Source of the DNA: CAYVMN01 sp964452575
Lineage (GTDB): Bacteria; Desulfobacterota; DSM-4660; Desulfatiglandales; Desulfatiglandaceae
Assembly: GCA_964452575.1 (NCBI GenBank)
Contig: CAYVMN010000209.1
Coordinates: 1 to 7,509, forward strand
Reading direction: 5' to 3'
Length of the DNA stretch: 7,509 bases
The translations under genes were made by a program, and so were the position numbers. Within the stretch, counting starts at the first letter, position 1; each line of letters begins with the position of its first letter. This document shows, one piece after another, positions 1 through 5,004 of this stretch. The notes below the pieces were generated by a model. That model saw only the letters and a program-made list of their open reading frames with translations. It searched no databases and was not told the origin of the DNA.

Positions 1-99
1 GCTCTGGCGGCCACGATATTCCCCAAGAGCCCTCACTGTCATAAGAAGATTATGGGTAATCGGTTGTTCTAACAAATAATCATACTCAAACGATCTCAT
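1..99 (-). CDS. Fic-family protein, N-terminal 33 residues only (cut by window edge)
   Basis: Reading leftward from an ATG at 99-97, the frame stays open to the window edge for 33 codons. The peptide begins MRSFEYDYLLEQPITHNLL and continues with an EYRGRQ motif at about residues 27-32. From memory this matches the extreme N-terminus of a common group of Fic-domain proteins, in which this helix precedes the Fic_N region and an 'IQSTESSNRIEGI'-like inhibitory motif that would lie outside the window. Fic proteins usually transfer AMP or another nucleotide moiety to target proteins through an HPFxxGNG motif; that catalytic part is not visible. A GAGG Shine-Dalgarno core (110-107) sits seven bases before the ATG and supports this start. 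The gene has its own upstream promoter and diverges from the lipid kinase gene. Family identification rests on the N-terminal peptide alone. Confidence 0.68.
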   Translation of the reverse strand, partial: MRSFEYDYLLEQPITHNLLMTVRALGEYRGRQS

Positions 100-152
100 G
101 ACTTATCCTCGTAGATTGCAGATTCATCTCTTACCTGCATTAGTCGAGCCAT
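96..152 (-). other. Small ORF (18 codons) overlapping the fic start by ATGA
   Basis: In the fic leader an ATG at 152-150 opens an 18-codon frame beginning MARLMQVRDE. Its TGA stop (98-96) overlaps the fic ATG (99-97) in the ATGA arrangement typical of translational coupling. Its own ribosome binding site is poor. It may be a coupling leader ORF, the decayed end of an antitoxin gene, or chance. No family is recognised. Confidence 0.25.
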
Positions 153-158
153 GGTTTC

Positions 159-197
159 TCATTTTGAGGAACGAGGCTTTATGATACCTTGAACCAT
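159..197 (-). other. Possible 12-residue leader peptide ORF in the fic leader
   Basis: An ATG at 197-195 preceded by AAAGG (210-206), with eight bases between, opens a 12-codon frame (MVQGIIKPRSSK) ending in TGA at 161-159. It is in the same frame as the next small ORF, which starts just after this stop. The good Shine-Dalgarno spacing is the only support. The peptide shows no run of one amino acid that would suggest classical attenuation. Confidence 0.2.
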
Positions 198-217
198 TGT
201 TTATACCTTTCTGGAGG

Positions 218-248
218 GTTCGGCAAAGCCGTCGGTAACTCACCGAAC
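218..248 (-). other. Nested inverted repeats in the fic leader (alternative hairpins)
   Basis: An outer pair GTTCGG (218-223) and CCGAAC (243-248) encloses two adjacent smaller pairs that reuse some of the same bases: CGGC-AAA-GCCG (221-231) and TCGGT-AACTC-ACCGA (232-246). The outer 6-bp stem and the two inner hairpins exclude each other. On the minus strand the structure lies in the presumed 5' leader of fic, about 8 bases before the AAAGG of the 12-codon ORF. It could be a regulatory RNA switch or a protein binding site; no known riboswitch class is recognised. Confidence 0.4.
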
Positions 249-299
249 ACGCGGTAGGCTAAGTAAATTGGATCTAAAACAGAATAATAAGTGTGAATT

Positions 300-329
300 A
301 TTTTAGGTTTAACGTTAATTATATGTCAA
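300..329 (-). promoter_or_regulatory. Sigma70-type promoter reading leftward toward fic
   Basis: On the minus strand a perfect -35 hexamer TTGACA (329-324) is followed after 18 bases by TAAAAT (305-300), five of six matches to the -10 consensus, in an AT-rich context. Transcription would start near 293 and reach the fic start codon after a leader of about 190 bases. It is the best sigma70 match noticed in the intergenic regions. Confidence 0.6.
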
Positions 330-354
330 GAAAAGAAGAATTGGGAAGGGAATG

Positions 355-391
355 AGCAGGAGCCCCTGACAGTGTCCTGCTTGAGTTTTTT
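355..391 (+). terminator. Rho-independent terminator upstream of the lipid kinase gene
   Basis: A perfect 7-bp stem AGCAGGA (355-361) and TCCTGCT (375-381) with a 13-base loop is followed, after TGAG, by six T residues (386-391). This is an intrinsic terminator for rightward transcription. No plus-strand gene is visible upstream in the window, so it would end an unannotated rightward transcript or antisense read-through from 100-350, or act as an attenuator if a promoter lies further left. It points the wrong way to end fic transcripts. Confidence 0.6.
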
Positions 392-409
392 CAGATAGTG
401 GACCATAAT
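381..409 (+). promoter_or_regulatory. Probable promoter of the lipid kinase gene
   Basis: TTGAGT (381-386, four of six to the -35 consensus) and CATAAT (404-409, five of six to the -10) are separated by exactly 17 bases. The start site would be near 416, leaving a leader of about 60 bases before the ATG at 475. The -35 box overlaps the descending arm and T-tract of the upstream terminator, so the two signals are fused. Confidence 0.45.
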
Positions 410-474
410 GTTCCGGCAAGTGGGTTTTCCTCATTGTGAATCGAGGTTCGAATTTCGCGATAAGGTTGTGGTCA

Positions 475-1341
475 ATGCATTACGCCATCATTACCAATCC
501 TGCCTCCGGCAAGATGGATATAGATCAAAAACGATCCGCACTTTCAAGGCCAGCCCAGATCCTGCAGGCGGAGATCCACGGCCTGGACACCAAGACCCCA
601 GCCGAACTCGCACAATGCGCTCGCGAACTCGCCGGCCGTTGTGATGTCCTGGTTATAGCCGGGGGAGACGGCACACTCTCAGATATAATCAACTCTATAA
701 ATACAGCCGAGAAAACCATTGCCTACCTGCCGCTTGGTACAGGCAACTGCATGCGATATGCCCTTAATTACAGGGGTAGTCTGGTTGATATGGCATTTCG
801 AATCAGAAATGGCAGGATCCGCCACCTCGATCTAATAGACTGCGATAAGAGGAGGCGGGCATTTACCACATCCCTTGGGATAGAGGGGGCCGCAATACGC
901 CTTCGGGAGCAATACCTTGCCCGAGGTGGATCAGGCCTTCTTGCTTACATCCGTGCCGTCATGAATGCCTATTTAAGAGAATATAAGAGGGTTGCCGCAG
1001 AAATCAGAATCGATGACAGGGTATGGAAAGTAAACCGTCTGTTGACCTTGATAATAGTCAAGCAACCATACTACGGCTTCGGAATGAATGTGGTGCCAGG
1101 GGCTCGATTCGACGACCAACTGCTCCATACCCTCTGCGTTGATTCGGGGCTCCTGAAGACTGCATTTGGGGCTGCCACAGCCTTTACCATAGGCAATCGA
1201 ATCGGCGAATACCGCACCGGCCGGAAGGTGACGGTTCAATTAGACCGTCCGCTTGTGGCGCATATGGATGGCAACGGGGCATGGGAGTCTGACGCCTTTT
1301 CATTTAGGCTCCTGGCCGGAGCGCTAAGGATCAAGTGCTGA
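475..1341 (+). CDS. Diacylglycerol kinase catalytic-domain protein (YegS/DgkB/BmrU-type lipid kinase)
   Basis: A 288-residue member of the soluble DAGK_cat superfamily, which phosphorylates lipid hydroxyls (diacylglycerol, phosphatidylglycerol, sphingoid-type lipids) with ATP at the inner membrane face. Visible signatures are NPASG at residues 8-12, the nucleotide-binding GGDGT at 63-67, PLGTGN at 86-91, a SLGIEGAA segment near 133-140 and a PGARFDDQLL segment near 208-217, the usual order for the family. The C-terminal HMDGNGAW (263-270) replaces the more common DGE motif with DGN. Length fits the family (about 290-320). I chose ATG 475 because the NPxSG strand then begins at the normal distance and AAGG (462-465) lies nine bases upstream; an in-frame GTG at 436 would add 13 residues unlike the family. 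The true lipid substrate cannot be read from sequence. It ends 16 bases before the -35 box of the next operon and probably forms a separate transcription unit. Confidence 0.9.
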   Translation: MHYAIITNPASGKMDIDQKRSALSRPAQILQAEIHGLDTKTPAELAQCARELAGRCDVLVIAGGDGTLSDIINSINTAEKTIAYLPLGTGNCMRYALNYRGSLVDMAFRIRNGRIRHLDLIDCDKRRRAFTTSLGIEGAAIRLREQYLARGGSGLLAYIRAVMNAYLREYKRVAAEIRIDDRVWKVNRLLTLIIVKQPYYGFGMNVVPGARFDDQLLHTLCVDSGLLKTAFGAATAFTIGNRIGEYRTGRKVTVQLDRPLVAHMDGNGAWESDAFSFRLLAGALRIKC

Positions 1342-1357
1342 AGACCGAAAAATGGCC

Positions 1358-1386
1358 TTGACCGACGTACCACGCCGTGGTATTAA
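1358..1386 (+). promoter_or_regulatory. Promoter of the thiF-like/HMA/cysK/larE operon with palindromic operator in the spacer
   Basis: TTGACC (1358-1363, five of six) and TATTAA (1381-1386, four of six) are separated by 17 bases. The spacer and first -10 bases carry a 15-base palindrome, TACCACG-C-CGTGGTA (1368-1382), perfect apart from its central base. A dimeric repressor bound there would block RNA polymerase. The start site would be near 1393, giving a leader of about 43 bases to the ATG at 1436. The regulator is not in the window and I do not recognise the motif. Confidence 0.5.
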
Positions 1387-1435
1387 AATTTGTGATTTTC
1401 GGGCCCACCAGGGTAAAGAAAAAGAGGCTGATCTG

Positions 1436-2536
1436 ATGAAGCAGGAACTTTCAGACGCAGAACTGGAGACGTATTCAAGGCAGATTGCCCTGGATGAAAT
1501 AGACTACGCCGGACAATTGAGGCTCAGAAATGCAAGTGCATGCCTGATTGGGCTGGGAGGTCTGGGTACCCCCACAGCCCTCAAGCTCGTGGGAATGGGG
1601 ATAGGACGCCTGCGCATAGTCGATAGGGATGTGGTCTCTCGTTCGGATCTTCACAGACAATTTCTCTATGATGTCGACTCAATAGGAAGACCCAAAGTCG
1701 AGGTGGCGCTTCAAAGGCTGGGCAGACTAAATCCGGACGTAGACCTTGAACCGTTTGCGGAGGCAATAAATTCAAGAAATGCGGATGAACTGATAGGCGG
1801 TGTGGATGTGGTCCTTGATGGCCTTGACAGGCCCGAACCTCGCTACGTTGTCAACAGGACCTGTAACAGACTCAAGATACCTTATGTCTTCGCAGGCGCA
1901 ATCGGGACCTCTGCCAATGCCACGACAATCGTCCCTGGCAAGACCATTTGCCTGGAGTGTTTTATGGCTGGTATAAAGGATGATGACGTCCCCAAGTGCG
2001 CGGTCATGGGTGTTCACCCCTCTATCCTGGGCATGATTACTGGGGTCCAGGTATTCGAGGCCGTCAGGGTGCTTATAGGAAAAGAACCCACACTCATGAA
2101 TAAGTTGCTTTTCATCGATCTCTCAGATATGACATTCCATAAGTTCGAGATCCAAAGGCCCGTAGACTGCCCTGTGTGCGGAGAAAGACCCAAAGGCCGG
2201 CCGGACCCTTTAAGGGATAAATTCGTTGAAGAGACGTGTGCAAGGGACGGAAGAAGCAACTTCATCATTTCACCAAGAGAAAAGGTTGAGCTTAACATTC
2301 AGAAATTACTTGGGATATTGGATAAGAAGGGCTATCGCATAAAGACCTCCGGCCCTTTTGGGATAACGTTCGAACAGTCTGAACAGATCACAACAAGTAT
2401 CCTCAAGAGCGGAATCATGATAGTCCAGGCATCCCCTGGCCTGAAAGGCAGCCTAAGAGAGGATGCGTTCGAGACCTTTAAATCGCTCCTTATCGACGGG
2501 CTGGGTCTACCAGGCATTGTTCTGCCGGAGGTCTAA
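1436..2536 (+). CDS. E1-like ThiF/MoeB/HesA adenylyltransferase with C-terminal extension
   Basis: Family members adenylate the C-terminal glycine of ThiS/MoaD-like carriers to make sulfur-carrying thiocarboxylates for thiamine, molybdopterin or cysteine/homocysteine synthesis. The 366-residue protein has YSRQI at 13-17, the nucleotide loop GLGGLG at 39-44, DLHRQF at 71-76, GRPKVE at 84-89 and DGLD at 128-131; R15, R74, K87 and D131 line up with E. coli MoeB R14, R73, K86 and D130. Two CxxC pairs (C172/C175 and C245/C248) should bind structural zinc. C188, in CAVMGV, aligns with the ThiF cysteine that links to ThiS. Residues from about 253 to 366 lie beyond the usual E1 core, contain no rhodanese motif and do not end in GG; they vaguely recall a small C-terminal domain of some ThiF-like proteins. 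ATG 1436 has AGAGG eight bases upstream; the earlier in-frame ATG at 1352 lies inside the promoter. First gene of the operon. No carrier protein is visible. Confidence 0.88.
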   Translation: MKQELSDAELETYSRQIALDEIDYAGQLRLRNASACLIGLGGLGTPTALKLVGMGIGRLRIVDRDVVSRSDLHRQFLYDVDSIGRPKVEVALQRLGRLNPDVDLEPFAEAINSRNADELIGGVDVVLDGLDRPEPRYVVNRTCNRLKIPYVFAGAIGTSANATTIVPGKTICLECFMAGIKDDDVPKCAVMGVHPSILGMITGVQVFEAVRVLIGKEPTLMNKLLFIDLSDMTFHKFEIQRPVDCPVCGERPKGRPDPLRDKFVEETCARDGRSNFIISPREKVELNIQKLLGILDKKGYRIKTSGPFGITFEQSEQITTSILKSGIMIVQASPGLKGSLREDAFETFKSLLIDGLGLPGIVLPEV

Positions 2537-2564
2537 AGGGGACAGAGATGAAAGGAGGGATAAA

Positions 2565-2768
2565 ATGGAAGAAAAAACCGTACACATCCCGAAAATCTCA
2601 TGCGGCCACTGCGTCATGACCATCAAACGCGAGCTGGGTGAGCTTGAAGGGGTAAAACTGGTGGAAGCTGACCAAGAGACCAAGACCGCCACCATCAAAT
2701 GGGAGAGTCCTGCCACCTGGGACAAGATCAACGATACGCTAAAGGAGGCCGGATATCCTCCCGAATAA
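2565..2768 (+). CDS. Small heavy-metal-associated (HMA) domain protein, CopZ-like
   Basis: A 67-residue cytosolic protein of the HMA ferredoxin-like fold. The metal motif is ISCGHCVMTI, with C13 and C16 as thiol ligands for a soft metal such as Cu(I), in the usual loop after the first strand. The rest (GVKLVEADQETKTATIKWES, then an amphipathic helix ending EAGYPPE) fits the babbabb pattern and the usual length of 65-70. CopZ-type chaperones commonly have MxCxxC; here isoleucine replaces the methionine-side position. ATG 2565 is fixed by a very strong AAAGGAGG (2551-2558) six bases upstream; the open frame extends further left but without such a site. It lies 28 bases after the E1-like gene and 21 before cysK. 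No copper ATPase or metal regulator is nearby, so a role in the sulfur module, such as delivering a metal or carrying persulfide, is possible but unproven. Confidence 0.85.
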   Translation: MEEKTVHIPKISCGHCVMTIKRELGELEGVKLVEADQETKTATIKWESPATWDKINDTLKEAGYPPE

Positions 2769-2789
2769 CACCCTGGTGAGGTTTAAGGT

Positions 2790-3755
2790 ATGAAGAGAAA
2801 TCGTCCGAAGATTGCCGAAGACGTGACAGGGCTCATTGGCAATACCCCGCTCGTGCGGCTGAAAAAGGTGGGCCAGGGGCTTCCAGGTAAGGTCGTGGCC
2901 AAGCTCGAGTCATTCAATCCCTGCTCCAGCGTAAAAGACCGGATAGGACTTGCAATGCTGGATGAAGCGGAGAAAGATGGCACCTTGAGGTCGGGGATGA
3001 CTATCGTTGAACCCACCAGCGGCAATACGGGCATCGCCCTTGCCTTCGTTGCCGCAGTCAAGGGATACCCCCTGGTCCTCACCATGCCAGATACCATGAG
3101 TGTGGAGCGGCGCAAGCTCCTGAGCGCCCTGGGAGCCAAACTGGTCTTGACGCCCGGCGCGGAGGGAATGAAAGGGGCAGTCAACAGGGCATACGAGTTG
3201 TGTGAGGAAAATAGCAACTTTTTCATGCCACAGCAGTTCAAAAACCCGGCCAATCCGGAAATACATCGAAAGACTACTGCAATGGAGATCTGGGATGATA
3301 CCGACGGCCAGGTGGACATCCTGGTCTGTGGTGTCGGCACGGGCGGGACAATCACCGGTTGCAGCCAGGCAATCAAGAGACTGAAACCCGAATTAAAGGC
3401 AATTGCCGTTGAACCCATCGATTCTCCGGTCCTTTCCGGTGGATCGCCGGGTCCTCATAAGATCCAGGGCATTGGAGCGGGATTTGTGCCGGAGGTTTAC
3501 GACTGCGGAGCGGTTGACGAGATCATAAGGGTCTCTGATCATGATGCCGGTGAAACAGCATGTCGGCTGGCCTCAGAAGAAGGTATCCTGGTGGGGATTT
3601 CGTCGGGAGCGGCTGCCTGGGCAGCCCTTCAAGTGGCTGCCCGGCCGGAGAACAAGGACAAGCTAATTATTGTGGTACTGCCCGACACAGGTGAACGCTA
3701 CCTTTCTACATGGCTGTTCAAAGATGCCTCTAAAAAGGCAGGGGTTTCGGGCTAG
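2790..3755 (+). CDS. cysK: Cysteine synthase (O-acetylserine sulfhydrylase), CysK type
   Basis: A PLP enzyme that makes L-cysteine from O-acetylserine and sulfide in the cytosol. The 321 residues have GNTPLVRL at 17-24, SSVKDR at 46-51 with K49 as the PLP Schiff-base lysine, TSGNTG at 76-81 for the substrate loop, GTGGTITG at 183-190 for the phosphate loop, KIQGIGAGFVP at 224-234, and SSGA at 271-274. Length and motif order are those of CysK. The specific acceptor (sulfide or a protein thiocarboxylate as for mycobacterial CysM) cannot be read directly, but the E1-like gene two positions upstream makes a carrier-bound sulfur source worth considering. ATG 2790 has GGTGAGG (2775-2781) eight bases upstream. 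It lies 23 bases before larE. No CysE is in the window. A 211-codon open frame on the opposite strand (2783-3418) is its shadow. Confidence 0.93.
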   Translation: MKRNRPKIAEDVTGLIGNTPLVRLKKVGQGLPGKVVAKLESFNPCSSVKDRIGLAMLDEAEKDGTLRSGMTIVEPTSGNTGIALAFVAAVKGYPLVLTMPDTMSVERRKLLSALGAKLVLTPGAEGMKGAVNRAYELCEENSNFFMPQQFKNPANPEIHRKTTAMEIWDDTDGQVDILVCGVGTGGTITGCSQAIKRLKPELKAIAVEPIDSPVLSGGSPGPHKIQGIGAGFVPEVYDCGAVDEIIRVSDHDAGETACRLASEEGILVGISSGAAAWAALQVAARPENKDKLIIVVLPDTGERYLSTWLFKDASKKAGVSG

Positions 3756-3778
3756 GCCTTAGGGGAAGGGTCAAATTT

Positions 3779-4627
3779 ATGGTGCAAGACGAACTGTCAA
3801 GGGCCGCTTCTGAAAAGTACGAAAGGCTCGTCGAGCTTCTCTCAGATATGGACGGCGCCGTGGTGGCATTTTCCGGCGGTGTAGACAGCACCCTTCTCCT
3901 GGCCGCTGCGGTCGAGGTCCTGGGTGAGCGTGTGCTGGCCGTGTCAGGGCTCTCTCCTTCCTATCCGGAACGGGAGGTGAGGGATGCCCGGGATATGGCA
4001 CTCCGCCTCGGGGCCCGGCTGCGGACCATAGAGACCGATGAGATGTCTGATCCTGCCTACTTTGAAAACCCCAGGAATCGCTGTTTCCATTGCAAAAGCC
4101 ACCTCTTCGACGCGCTGCTGAAGATAGCCGATGAGGAGGGTTGCGAGTGTGTCCTGGACGGCACGAATGTAGATGATGCAGGGGACTTTCGGCCTGGAAT
4201 CAGAGCGGCCAGAGAAAAAGGGGTAACGAGTCCTCTCATGGAAGTAGGGTTGGGAAAGGAAGAGATTCGCATCCTCCTGAAGAGAAAGGGGCTTCCCGTC
4301 TGGAACAAACCTGCTCAGGCATGCCTGGCCTCCAGGATTCCATACGGCCAGGATATTACCGAGGAGAAGCTGAAACGGATCAGCGTTGCCGAGGATAGCA
4401 TTCGTGGGCTGGGGTTTCTCACTGTGCGTGTTCGGCACTGGGGACACCTTGCTGTAGTAGAAGTCGGTCAGGAGGAATTGGATCGTCTCTTCGAGCAGGA
4501 GATGAGGGAGAAGGTGAAGGCCGCTACAAAGGCAGCAGGGTTCAAACGCGTGGCCTTCGACTCAGACGGCTACCTCTCCGGTTCTCTCAATCTCACCCTG
4601 GCCGGCCCGCCCTCTCCCACTTCATGA
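3779..4627 (+). CDS. larE: LarE family ATP-dependent sulfur transferase (PP-loop), three-cysteine type
   Basis: LarE adenylates and then thiolates the pyridinium dicarboxylate mononucleotide that becomes the nickel-pincer cofactor of lactate racemase and other LarA-like enzymes. The 282-residue protein has the PP-loop SGGVDS at 32-37, a CFHCK CxxC at 102-106, DGTNVDD at 127-133, the conserved WNKPAQACLASRIPYG at 175-190 and a terminal YLSGSLNL. C182 matches the Lactobacillus sacrificial cysteine (C176). With C102 and C105 it gives the three-cysteine set that, in Thermotoga-type LarE, binds a [4Fe-4S] cluster which carries the transferred sulfur, so this enzyme may be catalytic rather than sacrificial. 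ATG 3779 has GGGGAAGGG eight bases upstream (3762-3770). Last gene of the operon. LarB and LarC are absent from the window, so the cofactor may be made with genes elsewhere or the substrate may differ. Confidence 0.88.
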   Translation: MVQDELSRAASEKYERLVELLSDMDGAVVAFSGGVDSTLLLAAAVEVLGERVLAVSGLSPSYPEREVRDARDMALRLGARLRTIETDEMSDPAYFENPRNRCFHCKSHLFDALLKIADEEGCECVLDGTNVDDAGDFRPGIRAAREKGVTSPLMEVGLGKEEIRILLKRKGLPVWNKPAQACLASRIPYGQDITEEKLKRISVAEDSIRGLGFLTVRVRHWGHLAVVEVGQEELDRLFEQEMREKVKAATKAAGFKRVAFDSDGYLSGSLNLTLAGPPSPTS

Positions 4628-4632
4628 CCTCA

Positions 4633-4650
4633 CCCAATCACCACATTGGG
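4633..4650 (+). terminator. Possible weak terminator hairpin after larE
   Basis: CCCAAT (4633-4638) and ATTGGG (4645-4650) form a 6-bp stem with a 6-base loop seven bases after the larE stop. It lacks a following T-tract, so a Rho-independent function is doubtful, although the position after the last operon gene fits a transcript 3' end. Confidence 0.25.
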
Positions 4651-4678
4651 CGCAACCGCGCCAAAGTCAATCTCATTT

Positions 4679-4685
4679 CCCTGAG
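4679..4685 (+). repeat. Left copy of probable target-site duplication (CCCTGAG)
   Basis: CCCTGAG (4679-4685) directly abuts the left end of the inverted-repeat element and recurs at 4881-4887 immediately after its right end. An 8-base version differs only in the last base (A versus G). Confidence 0.55.
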
Positions 4686-4686
4686 A

Positions 4687-4880
4687 CCAGCACTTTAGTT
4701 TTGAAAGAAACGAAGGCGACCGCGGGGGTCTTTTTTCCAAAGGACGTAACCCAAATTCTTCACAGCCTGTGGCACGCCCCCTTGACTCTTATATAGTTTC
4801 TGCCAGGCAGGGAAGAGGAAAAAAGATCCTCGCGGTCGGTCATACGACTCATCACTGTTTTCAAAGCGCTAAATTATTAC
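4687..4880. mobile_element. MITE-like non-autonomous element, complete copy
   Basis: The right arm (4817-4880), read on the minus strand, and the left arm (4687-4738) are inverted copies of one repeat. The right arm is 64 bases long and matches the left arm of the copy at 7406-7469 without gaps at 54 of 64 positions. The left arm of this copy is recognisably the same but lacks about 12 bases in the middle. Both arms begin with an AxTTTAG end box and end in TTTTTTCC. The interior of about 78 bases has no coding capacity and contains two 11-base palindromes (CACAG-C-CTGTG at 4761-4771 and CTGCC-A-GGCAG at 4800-4810). A 7-base direct repeat borders it. No transposase is present. The parent insertion sequence family is not identified, and transcribed RNA would fold into a long hairpin. 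Confidence 0.75.
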
Positions 4881-4887
4881 CCCTGAG
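4881..4887 (+). repeat. Right copy of probable target-site duplication (CCCTGAG)
   Basis: The direct repeat partner of CCCTGAG at 4679-4685, immediately after the right end of the element. Confidence 0.55.
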
Positions 4888-4907
4888 GAAATATTCGAAA
4901 AAGCCTC

Positions 4908-4936
4908 TTGCGGGAAATCTCCCCTCATCCTATCAT
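4908..4936 (+). promoter_or_regulatory. Possible promoter of the MFS transporter gene
   Basis: TTGCGG (4908-4913) and TATCAT (4931-4936, five of six to the -10 consensus) are separated by 17 bases, just outside the right end of the mobile element. The start site would be near 4943, about 60 bases before the ATG at 5005. The weak -35 box lowers confidence. Confidence 0.35.
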
Positions 4937-5004
4937 GATTCCATGTGCCTGACCGTTATTAAGAGAAACGTCAGCTTTCGATCATACGCTGAAAAGGCCT
5001 TAGC

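Larger units (their letters stand above)
100..434. other. AT-rich divergent intergenic region between fic and the lipid kinase gene
   Basis: This interval separates divergent genes and holds the leftward promoter, the structured fic leader with two tiny ORFs, the rightward terminator and the rightward promoter described separately. It looks richer in A+T than the coding regions around it. No tRNA or known structured RNA is recognised. Confidence 0.6.
4628..5004. other. Gene-free interval between larE and the MFS gene
   Basis: These 377 bases hold a weak hairpin, a complete MITE-like element with flanking duplication, and a possible MFS promoter. An 80-codon open frame at 4769-5011 crosses the inverted-repeat element and has no recognised domain, so it is not treated as a gene. 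No RNA gene is seen. Confidence 0.7.

Noticed and set aside
445..453. GGTTCGAAT resembling a tRNA T-loop
   Set aside because: No acceptor, anticodon or D-arm partners are found around it; it is a short chance match.
1352..1435. Upstream in-frame ATG that would lengthen the E1-like protein by 28 residues
   Set aside because: It lies in front of the probable -35 box and over the palindromic promoter, and the added residues do not resemble the family; ATG 1436 has a good Shine-Dalgarno sequence.
2565..2768. HMA protein as the missing sulfur carrier for the E1-like enzyme
   Set aside because: The C-terminus is AGYPPE, not glycine-glycine, and the motif pattern is HMA rather than ThiS/MoaD beta-grasp.
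2783..3418. Minus-strand open frame of 211 codons opposite cysK
   Set aside because: It is antisense to a strongly recognised cysK with all catalytic motifs; composition looks like a shadow frame.
4718..4736. GACC/GGTC stem followed by six T as an intrinsic terminator inside the repeat arm
   Set aside because: The stem is only 4 bp and it is part of the repeated arm; explained better as element sequence, though it could add weak termination.
4782..4795. TTGACT followed closely by TATATA as a promoter in the mobile element
   Set aside because: The hexamers are about 2 bases apart rather than 16-18, and no -10 lies at the proper distance.
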